Origin: Taxillus chinensis
Lineage: Eukaryota > Streptophyta > Magnoliopsida > Santalales > Loranthaceae
Assembly (NCBI GenBank): GCA_023512835.1
Contig: CM042091.1
Location: 20,725,506 to 20,789,505 of the forward strand
DNA length: 64,000 nucleotides
Direction of reading: 5' to 3'
In this document: piece by piece, positions 22,181 through 33,017 of the stretch
How positions within the stretch are numbered: the first letter of the stretch is position 1
How the letters are laid out: the number at the start of each line of letters is the position of its first letter
The notes under the pieces: generated by a model
Databases searched by the model: none
What the model was told of the DNA's origin: nothing
Seen by the model: the letters and a program-made list of their open reading frames with translations, nothing else
Position numbers and translations under genes: made by a program

Positions 22181-22707
22181 TAGTTTGAGAATATTAATTA
22201 TCACTTAAAAATAATAATTGTAGATTTTATTAATTGTCATTTAAAATAGTAATTGTTTAATATTATTAGCTGACATCTAAAATATTTATAAACACTGCTT
22301 GGATTCGATATTACTTGTTTAGTAATATAAAAACTATTGAGTTTAATATTGTTAGTTATTTATATAAAAAGTGTTTGGGCTTTTATATTGTTAGTTCAAT
22401 AATATAAATGTGAAATTGGGCCTGTTATTATTTGTTGGCAATTTAATTATTGTTCGTGGCACGTTATTATTGGTTTAGCAATTTGAATATTCCGTTGTGC
22501 TATAAAACTGAATTTTGATTATTGAACTTATTATTTGTTGGTTATATGTGTGGATTTGGTGGTGGAGGTTGTTGGGTTAACCGCAGGTCCCACATAGGGC
22601 TGGCAAAAGGCCGTAGGTCCCCTATGTTGCTGGTTTACCCAGGTTCCATATGTGGCAGGTTGTCATTAGGGACACCACAGGTCCCACATATGGCTATCTA
22701 GTAGTGA
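22181..22707 (+). mobile_element. Fragment of a C-family LTR (H)
   Basis: From about 22430 the sequence follows the C LTR (compare 1500-1765 and 7850-8110): cacgttattattggtttag, ttggttatatgtgtggattt, gggttaaccgcaggtcccac. There is more divergence than between the two LTRs of C. Similarity weakens toward 22181. The copy ends at gtagtga (22701-22707), where the CACTA terminus begins. Confidence 0.75.
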
Positions 22708-22905
22708 CACTACAAGAAAAACAGTCTATGACGACACTTTTTTTTAGGCTTTTGACGACACTTTTCAAAAGTGTCGCCAAAAAGATATTTTAACGACACT
22801 TTTAAAAAAGTGTCGCCAAATATAATAATAGTAATGACACATTAAAAAATATGTCATCTGTTGTTTTATTAACGACATTTTCAAAAACGGGTCGTCAAAT
22901 CTGCT
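22708..22905 (+). mobile_element. CACTA (En/Spm) transposon terminus
   Basis: CACTACAAGAAAAAC is the canonical inverted-repeat end of plant CACTA transposons. It is followed by subterminal repeats of alternating direction built on acgacactttt and aaaagtgtcg (22731-22900). In the intact LTR homologue gtagtga continues tgagattc, so the insertion point is exact and tga is the expected 3-bp duplication. The opposite terminus (..cttgtagtg) is not found downstream, so the element is truncated or its far end is lost. Confidence 0.85.
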
Positions 22906-23736
22906 GCTCCATTTTCTTTTTTCGCGGGCGCTAGAACCCTTAAAATTAACATGTGTTTTCTATGGCCAAATAATTTTAGGTATAAGAGCGGGTATTGAAG
23001 GCGATTTCTTGGGGATCGTCTTCCCCAATCTCCTGCAGATCGACTCTAGTTATTGCGCTCTCCACTACTTCTCAATCTGGAATTTTTCGGCTTGGATTTT
23101 CTTGGGAGTGCGTAATCATCCTTATTATTGGTTTTTTTTTTCTCGTGCAGGGACGAATTGGGCTTTAGGGTTTTCATTTCCCCCTGGGGCACACCAAAAA
23201 AACACATTTATATGTGTTAGGGTGGACTGGGGCTTTCATTGGCGCGACGTGAAGACTAGATCTGTGCTCTCCCCAGACGGTCTGCCTCGTTGACCATTGG
23301 CTCTGGCTTGCGGCGGCTCCGTTCCTCGGTAGCAACTTGGTGGCGGCCTATTTCCAGTGGCGGGATCGTCCGTCTGTTCAGGCCGTGGTCGGTTCCTTTG
23401 GATCAGGCCTCTCCCTTGGTGTCTGCGCAAAGGCATCCTGCGTGAAGCCGTCCGTGCGTGTAGCGTCCGTGCGCGTAGCATTCGTGCGGGGCGGCGTCCG
23501 TCCATCTGTGTGCGTAGGTGTCCGTTTGGGAAGCAGTTGTCTATTCGTCCCTCTTTGTTGTAGCCAGTCCACGCTCCTTCCTCAGGCCGTTCTCCAACGG
23601 CTCTTCCAGATCTGACGCTTCCTTCTCCACAGGCGCTTCCTGCTTGGCATTTGGTGGATTCTGCTGTCCAAGCAGTGTGGTGCACTTTTGTGCTGCTCTG
23701 GCCATCATGGAAGACTCTTTATTGGAGGACCCTCCT
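22906..23736. other. Unassigned stretch between CACTA terminus and Cop-1
   Basis: G/C-richer than its surroundings. It has an intron-end-like ttttttttttctcgtgcag near 23130-23150 and runs of 'gtccgtgcg' words at 23447-23525. No recognised domain in any frame. It may be internal CACTA sequence, possibly with captured gene fragments, or unrelated DNA. The junction to the Cop-1 LTR at about 23737 is abrupt. Confidence 0.35.
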
Positions 23737-24260
23737 CCCTTACTCCGCATCTAGTCTTCTTACTCCGTGCGAATAAAGACTCAAGTCCTTATTCCGTAGA
23801 AGTACTTCCTTACTCCGCATGTATGGAAGACTCAGATTCCTTACTCCGTGTCTTCTTTACTTTAGTCCGGTTGAGTGGAAGACTTAACTTTTCAACTCCG
23901 TGACGACTCTCTTATTCCGTGCGACTTTGTAGACTAAGATTCTTACTCCGCATCTTTTTGACTTAGTCCGTTTGAAGTATTAGGTGCGGACTTCTTAGTC
24001 TGTAGCTTTTAGGTTCTTAGTCCGCACGAATGATCCTTATTCCGTATGAAGTAAAGACTTGGTTATATACCAAGTGTTTGACGACACTCATTCTCACCTG
24101 GATCAGGATTATGTATCCTGTCCTTAGCTTTGCTCTCACGAGTGTAGATTCGGATGAAGGTCATATCTTCTGCAATGACTTAAGATAAAACAACAAATGT
24201 CTCAAAACAAATTATATAGGGCTTTATCAGCATTATCCAAATTCTGGGCTTGATCCAACA
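23737..24260 (-). repeat. 3' LTR of Cop-1, truncated
   Basis: Matches 63006-63527 of the 5' LTR: repeated ttactccg words, then ggatcaggattatgtatcct, ending gatccaaca. About 920 bases of the LTR are missing at the junction with the preceding unassigned DNA. Confidence 0.9.
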
Positions 24261-24272
24261 ATCTCCCCCAAT
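24261..24272 (-). other. Polypurine tract of Cop-1
   Basis: atctcccccaat (minus strand: attgggggagat) adjoins the LTR end at 24260. Cop-3 has the same tract at 52749-52759 and Cop-2 a version one G shorter at 28506-28516. Confidence 0.9.
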
Positions 24273-25162
24273 TATGGATATACCTAAACCCTTTTGTAAT
24301 CTGATCTGGTAAGCAACGCAAGGAGATATCATACAGAAAAGAAATTACACCCATTTTCATTGATTAGCCTTTATACAAAATTTTCATTAAGGTACATAAG
24401 ACTTCCTATACTTGAAGATCATCGTTGCAGCCTTCTCTCTAAGCTCCATTGTCTGCTCCATTGTGTAGGCTTGGATGTTGTTCCAGTTTTTATCCACCTT
24501 GACAATAGATTTGATGAAGAAACAGACAAAGGCTCCGCAGCTATCTCCATCAGGCTGTTGTGGCATTAGCTTCTTGCCCCGAACCGTCGCTTTCAGCTTT
24601 TCTTCATAAAGCCTCGATTGCTTTACGGCTTCCGTCAGATGAATACGCAGTGGCTCAAATTGATTCCTTCTAATATTTTTCTCCACAACTTGATGGGAAT
24701 CAATTAGGATCAACTGCTTGGACGGAATCATAAAGACAACCAGCATGAAGTGTGGCGTCATGACACGGTATGGAATGAGGACAGATTGAAGAGTCTTCCA
24801 GGGAGTGCTATCCTCAGCAGTTCCGTTAATGAAGGTCTAAATATCGACTAAGTCTGGAAGATACCCTTCATTCCAACAAGGCAAGATATCAAACATGTGC
24901 TTGTCCTTGTATAGGGACGAAAACAGCCTCATCTCCATCTTAACTACCCGCGAGAAGTTGTCTATGTCTTCTGTGGTGAGGAGACCCGTCTCAGAACGAA
25001 TAGTCCTTATGTCTTGAGGAGAGAAGGGGTACAACTCGGATAGACATCTTCTCTTAGCATTTGATGCGGCATACCTGGTCATATAATTAAAAACACTTCC
25101 ATCCTCATCAAGAGGATCAAGATCCGCGTATGATGGGAGGAAGGTGTCAGCCGCTGCAGATG

Positions 25163-25263
25163 GAGATAAGCGGATGCGTTTGGGGATGGTAACTCCCGGA
25201 AGCAATGGAAGGAGCTGGGCTGAGATAAGCGGATGCGTTTGGGGATGGTAACTCCCGGAAGCA
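25163..25263. repeat. 59-bp tandem duplication inside the Cop-1 third ORF
   Basis: gagataagcggatgcgtttg and the following bases to agca occur at 25163-25204 and again at 25222-25263. The 59-bp offset is not a multiple of three and shifts the frame between the nuclear-signal-like stretch and the protease domain. Cop-2 and Cop-3 lack it. Confidence 0.9.
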
Positions 25264-26683
25264 GTGAGGATGCAGACCGCTTTTTGTCGGCACGAGAGGA
25301 GGAAGGTGCAAGAGGATCAGATGACACTTTCTCCCCCGGTTGGGAAGATCGGCGAGGTACGGGAGGAGGATGAGCCATCGTGTGGGCTAAGTCCGCAAAA
25401 GAGGTGGAGAGGGAATGGACGGACGAGGCGACAAGGTCCATCTTTTGCTCGATGGAGGTGGAAGAGTCGGTTAGGGCGGAGAGGAGTTGGGCACCGAGGG
25501 CATCAACCTTAGCGGCGATGGTGGAAATTTGGGCGGTTTCGGCTTGGGCGTGACGGTCTAGCTGAGCAGACAGCACAACATTGGAGTGAACCGTGCCAAA
25601 TGAGGCACGTCCAAGCGCCAACTCTGGAGCTTTAGAGGACTCCCCGGCAGGAATAGGGGCAGGCGTGCGCTGGGCAGAGGAGTTAGCCGGAGTGGAAGGA
25701 ACATCAGCAGTAGCAGCAGAGGGGCCATCCGGAGCAGCGGAGGCTTCTGGAGCAGCAGAGCCACTTTGACCGGAGAGGTTAACAACAGGGATGGCACTTG
25801 TAGGAGAGGCGGACCGAGCCTCGGCAGGGGAGGGAACCCGTGCGTCATGGGCCTTTCCGGAGGAGACAACAAAGGGAACGCCCGAAATGTGAGCAGGCGT
25901 AAGAAAGCCATGGTCCAGATTCCAGACGATCATATCCTCCGGGGTGCAGGTGTGTTTGGCATAAAACACCTTGAGGTCGTTGTCGGGGATGGAGGCAGTG
26001 CAGGCGAGGCTAAAATGGAACCATAGGTCCGTTAGGGTGTTGGCGGAGAGATGGTCAAGGTAGTCTTGGGGTTGAGGTAGAGGAGGCATAGGAGCTTCCG
26101 GAAGAGATTCCGGGACATCAGCGATGGTAGTGTTAACGGCAGTATCAACCGCGGCAGCAACAGCAGAAGTGGAGGGAGTGGGGATATCCGCAGCAGAAGG
26201 TGCTGGGGAAACAACCTTAGGTAAACTGGGCTGAGATGGTCCCGCAACCTCAGAGGGGTTGGCACGGATGCAGTGCTGGGAGGCTCGAGATATGGAAGGG
26301 GCTGCAACGGACCGAATCTGGGAGGATAGGTGAGTAGAGTTGACTTCGGGGGCACGACTGTCGGAGGGGTCACCAACCGAGCTGCCTTGTTGTTCCGAGG
26401 TAGAAAGAAGGTGGAGAGCAGCAAAGGGACGGTGGGCCGTCATGTTCCCATCAGGCATAAGGTGGCGAAGATAATAAGCCTGAGGGAAAGGGATAGCATC
26501 GTATCAGGCAAAATGGTCCGGATGTAGATGCCGGAAAATAGCACTGAGTATTCGCCCGAACGAGTTGTTCTTTGGGCCGTTCTTCAGCAGTTGGAACAAG
26601 AATGTCCCCCAGTCCATCGGGAGATGCTCAAAGACGCCGTATATAGCCAAGAGAAGGTCGTATGGGACGGAGTCTAGAGCAGT

Positions 26684-26688
26684 GGTAC
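26684..26688. repeat. Target-site duplication GTACG, left of solo LTR F
   Basis: GTACG precedes tgtaaagactcg. The identical word follows the LTR end gcgtgaca at 54188-54192. Confidence 0.93.
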
Positions 26689-27026
26689 GTGTAAAGACTC
26701 GTATTTGGGTAGTGTGAGAGATAGCCATTCTATGGGAATGCAACTATCTAGACGGTAGTGTAGTCATCGATGTGAGTATTTTGACTGTACCTGGGCCCGA
26801 TTCCGAGTCGGGGCCCCATTTGACCCAATTGTTGACTTTTCGGGGTTTATTGGTTGACTTTGCGTTTGAGCAGTCATTTGAGTGTGATAATATCTGTTTA
26901 GTGTTGTGCTCGTCATTTCGAGCATTTTGATAGTAATTGTGCTCAATTTGGAGTTCGTGACCTCGGGAGGTCAATTATTGCGTTCGAGAGATCAATTATT
27001 GCTGGGAGGCCAATTATTGGCAGCAG

Positions 27027-27034
27027 TATAAATA
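27027..27034 (+). promoter_or_regulatory. TATA box of solo LTR F
   Basis: tataaata lies about 17 bases after a ccaattattgg CAAT-like word and is followed by a GA-rich leader, as in the other LTRs here. Confidence 0.5.
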
Positions 27035-27275
27035 ATTAAGAAACTGCATTATCCCTTTATTTTGCTTGGTGCGTGCGTGTTTAAGCAAGAGAGAGAAAGA
27101 GAGAAAGTGAAGAGCTTCGATTGGAGCTCATGGATCGCAAATAATCTTCCAGGTTGGTGTCCTTGAACCTCTTATCTCGATTCTGTCTTGGAATATGCGT
27201 GAATTTATCATGATTTATGAATTTGAGCATGAACCCTAGGTTTTGGGGAAAAACCCAATTTTGGGGTTAGATATG

Positions 27276-27280
27276 ATGAT
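27276..27280. repeat. Target-site duplication ATGAT, left of Cop-2
   Basis: ATGAT precedes the LTR end tgatggtccc and recurs at 39865-39869. Confidence 0.93.
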
Positions 27281-28505
27281 TGATGGTCCCTTGGAGCCTA
27301 AAGGGGGGGGGGGTGAATAGGCTCTTATTCAAACTCTTTCTTTTCTCTCAAGACACAAAGACTTATCTAGTTTAAGTGATAGAATCACCTGGAAGATAAC
27401 CAGATAGTGGAAGTATTTTGTTTTATTATCACAAGGTGATTACAACAAAAAAGAAGCAAACACTCTCTTACACTGTTTACAACAATGAACTCACACGCTA
27501 GCCAAGTACCTTTCCCGTTTTTGTTTTCACTTGAGCACACATTTACATGAAGTATAAGTATGAATATTTATACAAAACATTCCTAAGAGACAACCTTGGA
27601 ACTTGAAGTTCCGGAAGCGTTCCGACTAATTATCCCTCGTAACTGTCCGCCTTGACCGCAGCGGATTGTGGAGCTCAAGATCTTGGATTTGAAGAGTATA
27701 AGTGTCTTTGTGAGTTCCAGATACAATTAAGGTTGTGTCCACATATCCGGATGATCCACGTGTAAGATTCTTCTTGATCTAAATGCATTCGTCTTACATC
27801 GGGACAGACTAGCCGATAACTTTAAATGCGGTTTTGTTGGAGCAGTGTCTTCTTGGTCCGGTGTAATTTTCCTTACTCCGTAGTTAATGAAGCTCGGAAC
27901 CTTACTCCGTGTCATGGTTGCTTACTCCGTATCTATTCGATCTTGAATCCTTAGTCCGTGTCAGCTTCCTTACTCCACATGTAAGTTCCTTACTCCGCAT
28001 GTAGGTTCCTTACTCCGCATGTAAGTTCCTTACTCCGTATGTAAGTTCCTTACTCCGTGTGTAAGTTCCTTACTCCGTATGTAAGTTCCTTACTCCGTGT
28101 GTAAGTTCCTTACTCCGTGTGTAAGTTCCTTACTCCGTATGTAAGTTCCTTACTCCGGGCGAGTAATAAGTCCGGATTCCTTACTCCGCATCTGGTTTCT
28201 TTACTCCGCATCTATTTTCCTTACTCCGCACTTATTTTCCTTACTCCGCACTTATCCTTTAAGTTCTTAGTCCGTAGGATTATTCCTTATTCGTATGTAT
28301 TTGTTACTTGGTTATTTACCAAGTGTTTGACGACACTAACTCTTGTCCGGATCAGGATTATGTATCCTGTCCTTAGCTTTGCTCTCACGAGTGCATCTTT
28401 GGATTAGTGACATACCTTCGCAATGATCAAATAAACACAAAGATCTCGGATCAAATTACATAAGGCTTTATCAAGCATTATCCAAATTCCGGGTTTGATC
28501 TAACA
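27281..28505 (-). repeat. 3' LTR of Cop-2
   Basis: tgttggatca... to ...gggaccatca on the minus strand (here slightly altered, gatctaaca). A G homopolymer (27301-27312) lies about 20 bp from the LTR end. A TATA-like tatttata at 27565-27572 reads tataaata on the minus strand. Confidence 0.93.
27966..28160 (-). repeat. 20-bp tandem array in the Cop-2 3' LTR
   Basis: About ten copies of ttccttactccgtatgtaag with C/T variation at the tat/cat/tgt positions. The same array occurs in the 5' LTR (39353-39542). Shorter arrays on the other strand occur in Cop-3 (about 41500-41735 and 53070-53280). Confidence 0.95.
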
Positions 28506-28516
28506 ATCTCCCCAAT
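28506..28516 (-). other. Polypurine tract of Cop-2
   Basis: atctccccaat, i.e. attggggagat on the minus strand, next to the LTR end. Confidence 0.85.
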
Positions 28517-28646
28517 TATGGATATGCCCAAACCCTTTGTAATCTGATCCGGTAAGCGATGCAAAAGAATATCATACGAATGCGCAACACAACCAATTTC
28601 ATTAATCAGCAACAAAATACAAATCAGCCTTAATACAGATTTTTCA

Positions 28647-31364
28647 CTAAGGTACATAAGGCTTACTATACTTGAAGATCATAGTGCTGCCTTCTCTCTT
28701 AGCTCCATTGTGCTGCATCGTAAAGGTGGAGTGTTGGCTCCAATGTTTGTCCACGGTTAAGAACGATTTGATGAAATGACAAACAAAGGCTCCGCAGTAT
28801 CTCCATCCGGCTGTTGTGGCACTTGCTTCTTGCCCCGAATGTCGCCTTGAGTTTCTCGCCGAACGCAGGGGTGTGATACCCAACTCTTCATATAATCCGG
28901 CTTTCTTCACGGCTGTTAGTCCGAGACACAGAGGTTCCCATTGATTCTTCCTAACGAAGTGCTCCACAATCCGATGAGAATCGATGAGAATCATCTGTTG
29001 GCCGAATCATGAAGACGGCCATCATGAAGTGTGGCGACATGATCCGGTACGGAATGAGGATGGTTAGAGAGTTTTCCATGGCTTGCTATCCTCGCAGCCT
29101 CGTCAATGTAAGTCCGAATTAACTCCACACTTGGGAAGATAGCCCTCATTCCAACATGGCGAACTTCAAACAAGTGCCCATCTTCGTAAAGAGATGGAAA
29201 CGGCCTCATCTCCATCTTAGCGACCCTCGAGAAGTTGTCAATGTCTTCGTAGTAAAGAGTCCTTTCTCCGAACAAAGAGTCCGAATGTCGGCCGGAGAGA
29301 AAGGATACATTTCGAAAAGACATCTTCTCTCGGCAGAAGACGTAGCATAGGCTTTCATTGCCTTGCGCAAGCTTCCATCCGCATCGAGACGGGTCAAATT
29401 CCGCATAGGATGGGAGGAAGGTATCGCCTGCGGATGAGGAGGATGGAGGAGGAGCTCGAGGTGCGAGAGGAGCTTGGTTGAGAGAAGCGGCTTCGTTTGG
29501 GAATTTGAACTCCCCGAAGCACCGGTGGCGGGCCGCTTCTCGGTCCGGGGAAGATGGTTGTGGGGCAAAGGAGTAGACGGATCGATGACACTTTCTCCCC
29601 CGGTTTGGCGGATCGCCGGGAAGCAACGGGAGGACGAGCCATCGTATGCGCCGATCCGCGAAGGAAGTAGATAGTGAACGAACGGAGGTGGCGACAAGAT
29701 CCATTTTCGCTCAATGGAAGTGGAGGGTCGGTGAGGGCGGAGAGTAGTTGGGCGCCGAGGGCATCAACTTTGGCGGCGATGGCGAAATTTGGGCGCTTGA
29801 GCATGGGCATGGCGGTCCACCTGAGTGGAAAGCACAAGATCGGGTGGACCGTGCCAAAGGAGGCACGCCAAGTGCTAACTCGGAGCTTTGGAGGACTCCC
29901 CGCATGAACAGGAGCAGGAGGCGGTGGGCGGAGGAGTCCGCAGGAGTAAGAAGCAGCAGCAGGAGCATCCGGAGCATCGGAGGCATCCGGAGCTTCGGAG
30001 GCATCCGGAGCATTGGAGGCATCCGGAGCAAGAGACCCGCTTTGACCGGACAAGTCAACCACGGGAATCGCGGCGGCAGGAGAAGAGGGTCCAGCCTTAG
30101 CGGAGGGGACTTCGGGTACAGGGACCGGGCCGGAGGGTGTAGGGAACGACACATCGGGAATGGCGCCGGCGTAAGAAAGCCGTGGTCCGGATTCCGGATG
30201 ATCATAGTCTCCGGGGATTGGGTATTACGGGTGTAAAACACCCGGAGATCGGTGTCGGGAATGGAAGAGGTGTGGGCTAGGCTGAAACGGAGCCGAGGTC
30301 CGTTAAGGTGACGGCGGGAGATGGTCAAGGTAATCTCGGGGTTGAGGTAGAGGAGGCAAGGGGGCTTCCGGAGAAGCACTGGGACATCGGCGGTGGCGAC
30401 GGCAACAGCGGTATCAACCGTAGCAGCTATAGCGGATGGAGAGGGAGTGGGGACATCGGCAGCAGAGGGGGGGAGGAAACAGGCTTTAGACGCACCGTGT
30501 TGAGAGGACCCCGCAACCTCGGACGGTTCAAGACGGACACTTGGGCCGGGAGGCCCTGAGTGGGAGGGCGCAACAACGGACCGAATCCGAGAGGATCGGT
30601 GTGCGAACCGACCTCGTGGGCTTGGATGTCGGAGGGGTCACCAACCGAGCCGCCTTGTTGTTCCGGGGCAGGGAGAACGCGGAGAGCTACATTAGGTCGG
30701 CGACGGTCATGTTCCCGTCCGGCGTAAGGTGACGAAGGTAAAGAGCCGAGGGAAACGAGACACCATCAACTTGGGCGAAATGGTCCGGACGAAGATCCGG
30801 AAGACAAGCCGAGGATCGCCCAAGGAATGGTTTTTGGGACCATTTTGTAGCAAACGAAATAAGAACATCCCCCAATCCATTGGAAGACCTTCAAAGACGC
30901 CGTACATGGCCGTAGAAGATCGTACGGACCCGAGTCCGGGCGGATGTGCGAGCCGCAGGCATCGACTTAGAATAGTCGCCATACATCGATAGCGACCCTG
31001 GAAGGATTTCACCTTGTATTCCTTTCCTTTGATCGTGCACCCCATGAAGCCGCCATCGGTTCGGCATCCGGACGTTGTGGTTCACCAAGAGGAAGGTGAA
31101 GAGCGGCGCGGAGAACAGCCGGAGTGATGACGATGGATTCACCGCGGACATAAGAGGTTATGGAATCTTTGTGTAGCGAATCCGTTGGTAATACTCAAGA
31201 ATGTCATCGATAAGAAGATCGATGGGATTGGAGACCAGGTTGAGTATGTGCAGGCTTCAAGAAGAGGGCGAAGCTGGAGAAACCAATCCGGAGGATCGAA
31301 ACAAGCATTCCAATCAACTAGATGGCTAGGAGTAACGCCTGGAAAGAAAGATTCTGGGTGCCAT
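28647..31364 (-). pseudogene. Cop-2 third ORF (N-terminal domain, repeat-rich linker, C48 protease)
   Basis: The ATG at 31362-31364 sits in ccattgcag context (minus: gcaATGgcacccagaatc), the same as in Cop-3. The N-terminal domain, linker and C-terminal domain are all present across frames, ending KPYVP. The linker holds a repeat of Asp-Ala-Ser/Pro units (APDASEAPDASDAPDA) at about 29955-30045. In the protease region LIDSH (Asp) and YCGAFVCHFIK (Cys) are visible, but single-base losses break the frame between them. The length of about 2.72 kb equals that of the Cop-1 and Cop-3 versions. Confidence 0.8.
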
Positions 31365-33017
31365 TGCAGATTTGATGGGAAGGGAAAGAGGAAAGGTGAG
31401 GTCTTGACAGTAGAAGGAGCAACGAGAGGGTTAGGGATTTGAAATGAGCAATACTCGTGCTTCGCAGAATGATCGGAACATATAAGACCGAGTCCGCAAA
31501 CGTCGGCGGGTCTAGGAATGTGGGAGTGAGGTGGGGACCCGCGCGACATGCCGATGTCATTTGTCTGGATATCGAGGCGTCTCCGAATAAAACGATGTCG
31601 TGGAGACCGATGACCAAGTAGAGATTACACTGGTTGCCATCCAGAGAAGTGTATGTGTAACCCGAGATAGACATTTAATGAATCATCATTATTCCTCCTC
31701 AAAAAGCATGCGACATATGAGTATACGTGGATTGTCACAATTGAACAAAGTCGGAGTCCGGAGGAAAGAGCCGACACTCATCCGGAGTTAATAATATTCG
31801 TGAAAGAGTATCCGGATGAATAATAGACCTTGTCCGTCATAAACAGAGTTTGGTGAGAATGTAGAGTAGATTCGTTTGCGATCAATAAGTCGAGGAGAAG
31901 AGAAGTACCACAACACTTCAAATCCGAGACTATGGACTGGATTTATCAATATGGTTGCAAAGAAAAATCTGAACCGTAGCTAAATAAAGATATACGGAAA
32001 ATACAAAAGCCGAACAGGCAAGGATTAGTACGGATTAGAGAAGATAATCGGTGAAAAGCAACATAATCCGAACTAATAAGAAACAGAACTCATGCATGGC
32101 AAGGAATGTAGTAGACGTACGCAATATGAAAGTGATCAATATTACTGAGTCGGGGCATATGTCGAGATAGAATACACAAAGTTCATATAGGTCAACATAG
32201 GGAAACCGTCTTGCCGAACAACAGGTAGCTAAGATTAATTAAAGATCATATGATTTGGCTTCATTAGGATTCATAGTGTGAAATGATAAGGTGAACACAT
32301 GTCAAAAGAATGCAGATGATTAGTCGATTAAAAATGCATGGTTAAGAAAGAAAATACATCCACACTGCCACTTTTCCGATTTAAAACAAGATGTCCATCG
32401 GATCCGGAAGTAACGGCGTAGAGGAGGGAGAATCCGAGACATATTAGGGGTTCATTGCTGCTCCCCGTAGATCATTTAATCCTCTCAATGAAAAGCTCCC
32501 CTCGGATAGACAATAAGGCAAAAGGTCATGAGACATATACGGGGGTATTATCGAATAAAATATAAAGCATTTTCTCCCCGTAGATTGTGCATCCTCTCGG
32601 TTACCGTTCCAATTTGTAGTTCAAGACTGCCTATCTTATTAGAAAACTATACTTGAGCTGATCGAATGCGTTTATGTATTCATCCACCAGGCATTCAAGC
32701 TAGCCCATTTCACTTCTTCAACTATGCACGTTAATAGAGTAATCTAAATGAGCATGCTTTGGTTATGTGGTGATTAATGGATGTGAAGATCATGAATCCG
32801 ACCGAGGTAAATCATATAATCGTAATTATGTTAGCTTTAAACGACTTCAGTCGGAAACGCAAGCATCCTCCCACAATGAGGTTGAGATTAATATCAAGCA
32901 TGAAACCGTTGAACAAGAAGTATGATCAGGAATACGGCAAGTGAGTTTCACTACTTTCAAGAAACATACAATGCATGGTCGTGAGTAAATATACTGTTGT
33001 GTAATTCAAATGAGAAA
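31365..33017 (-). other. Cop-2 spacer between pol and third ORF
   Basis: 1.65 kb without a coding frame. Near the third ORF a TATA-like acatataagac (31479-31490, minus strand) is followed by a pyrimidine-rich leader. PPT-like ctcccc(g)tagat words occur at about 32461 and 32575. The spacer aligns with 48184-49857 of Cop-3. Confidence 0.75.

Larger units (their letters stand above)
24387..26688 (-). pseudogene. Cop-1 third ORF, main part: linker and Ulp1/C48-type protease domain
   Basis: This is the C-terminal ~770 codons of the third ORF, in pieces. From 26688 it runs DSVPYDLLLAIYGVFE, RILSAIFRHL, a TGA at HFA*YDA (CAA in Cop-3), then a Pro/Ser/Ala-rich linker to about 25200. A helix-like AKVDALGAQLLSAL segment and a bipartite basic stretch (KKR...PKRIR) follow. 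The end (24387-24761) has the C48 cysteine-protease pattern: His in PHFMLVV, Asp in LILIDSH, Gln six residues before Cys in QPDGDSCGAF. Relatives cleave SUMO-like modifiers; the substrate here is unknown. It is broken by a 59-bp duplication (25163-25263), a TAG at about 24838 and solo LTR F. Confidence 0.8.

Noticed and set aside
23236..23685. 149-codon minus-strand ORF near the CACTA end
   Set aside because: Arg-rich, no recognisable motif, and the repeated 'gtccgtgcg' words explain its openness. Not supported as a gene.
27966..28160. Regular 20-bp repeats that superficially resemble a CRISPR array
   Set aside because: The units are directly adjacent with no unique spacers, lie inside an LTR, and the sequence is plant retrotransposon DNA.
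29674..30559. Gly/Arg-rich + strand ORFs over the Cop-2 third ORF
   Set aside because: Antisense frames of a Pro/Ser/Ala-rich coding region naturally give Gly/Arg-rich shadows; no conservation in the relatives as proteins.
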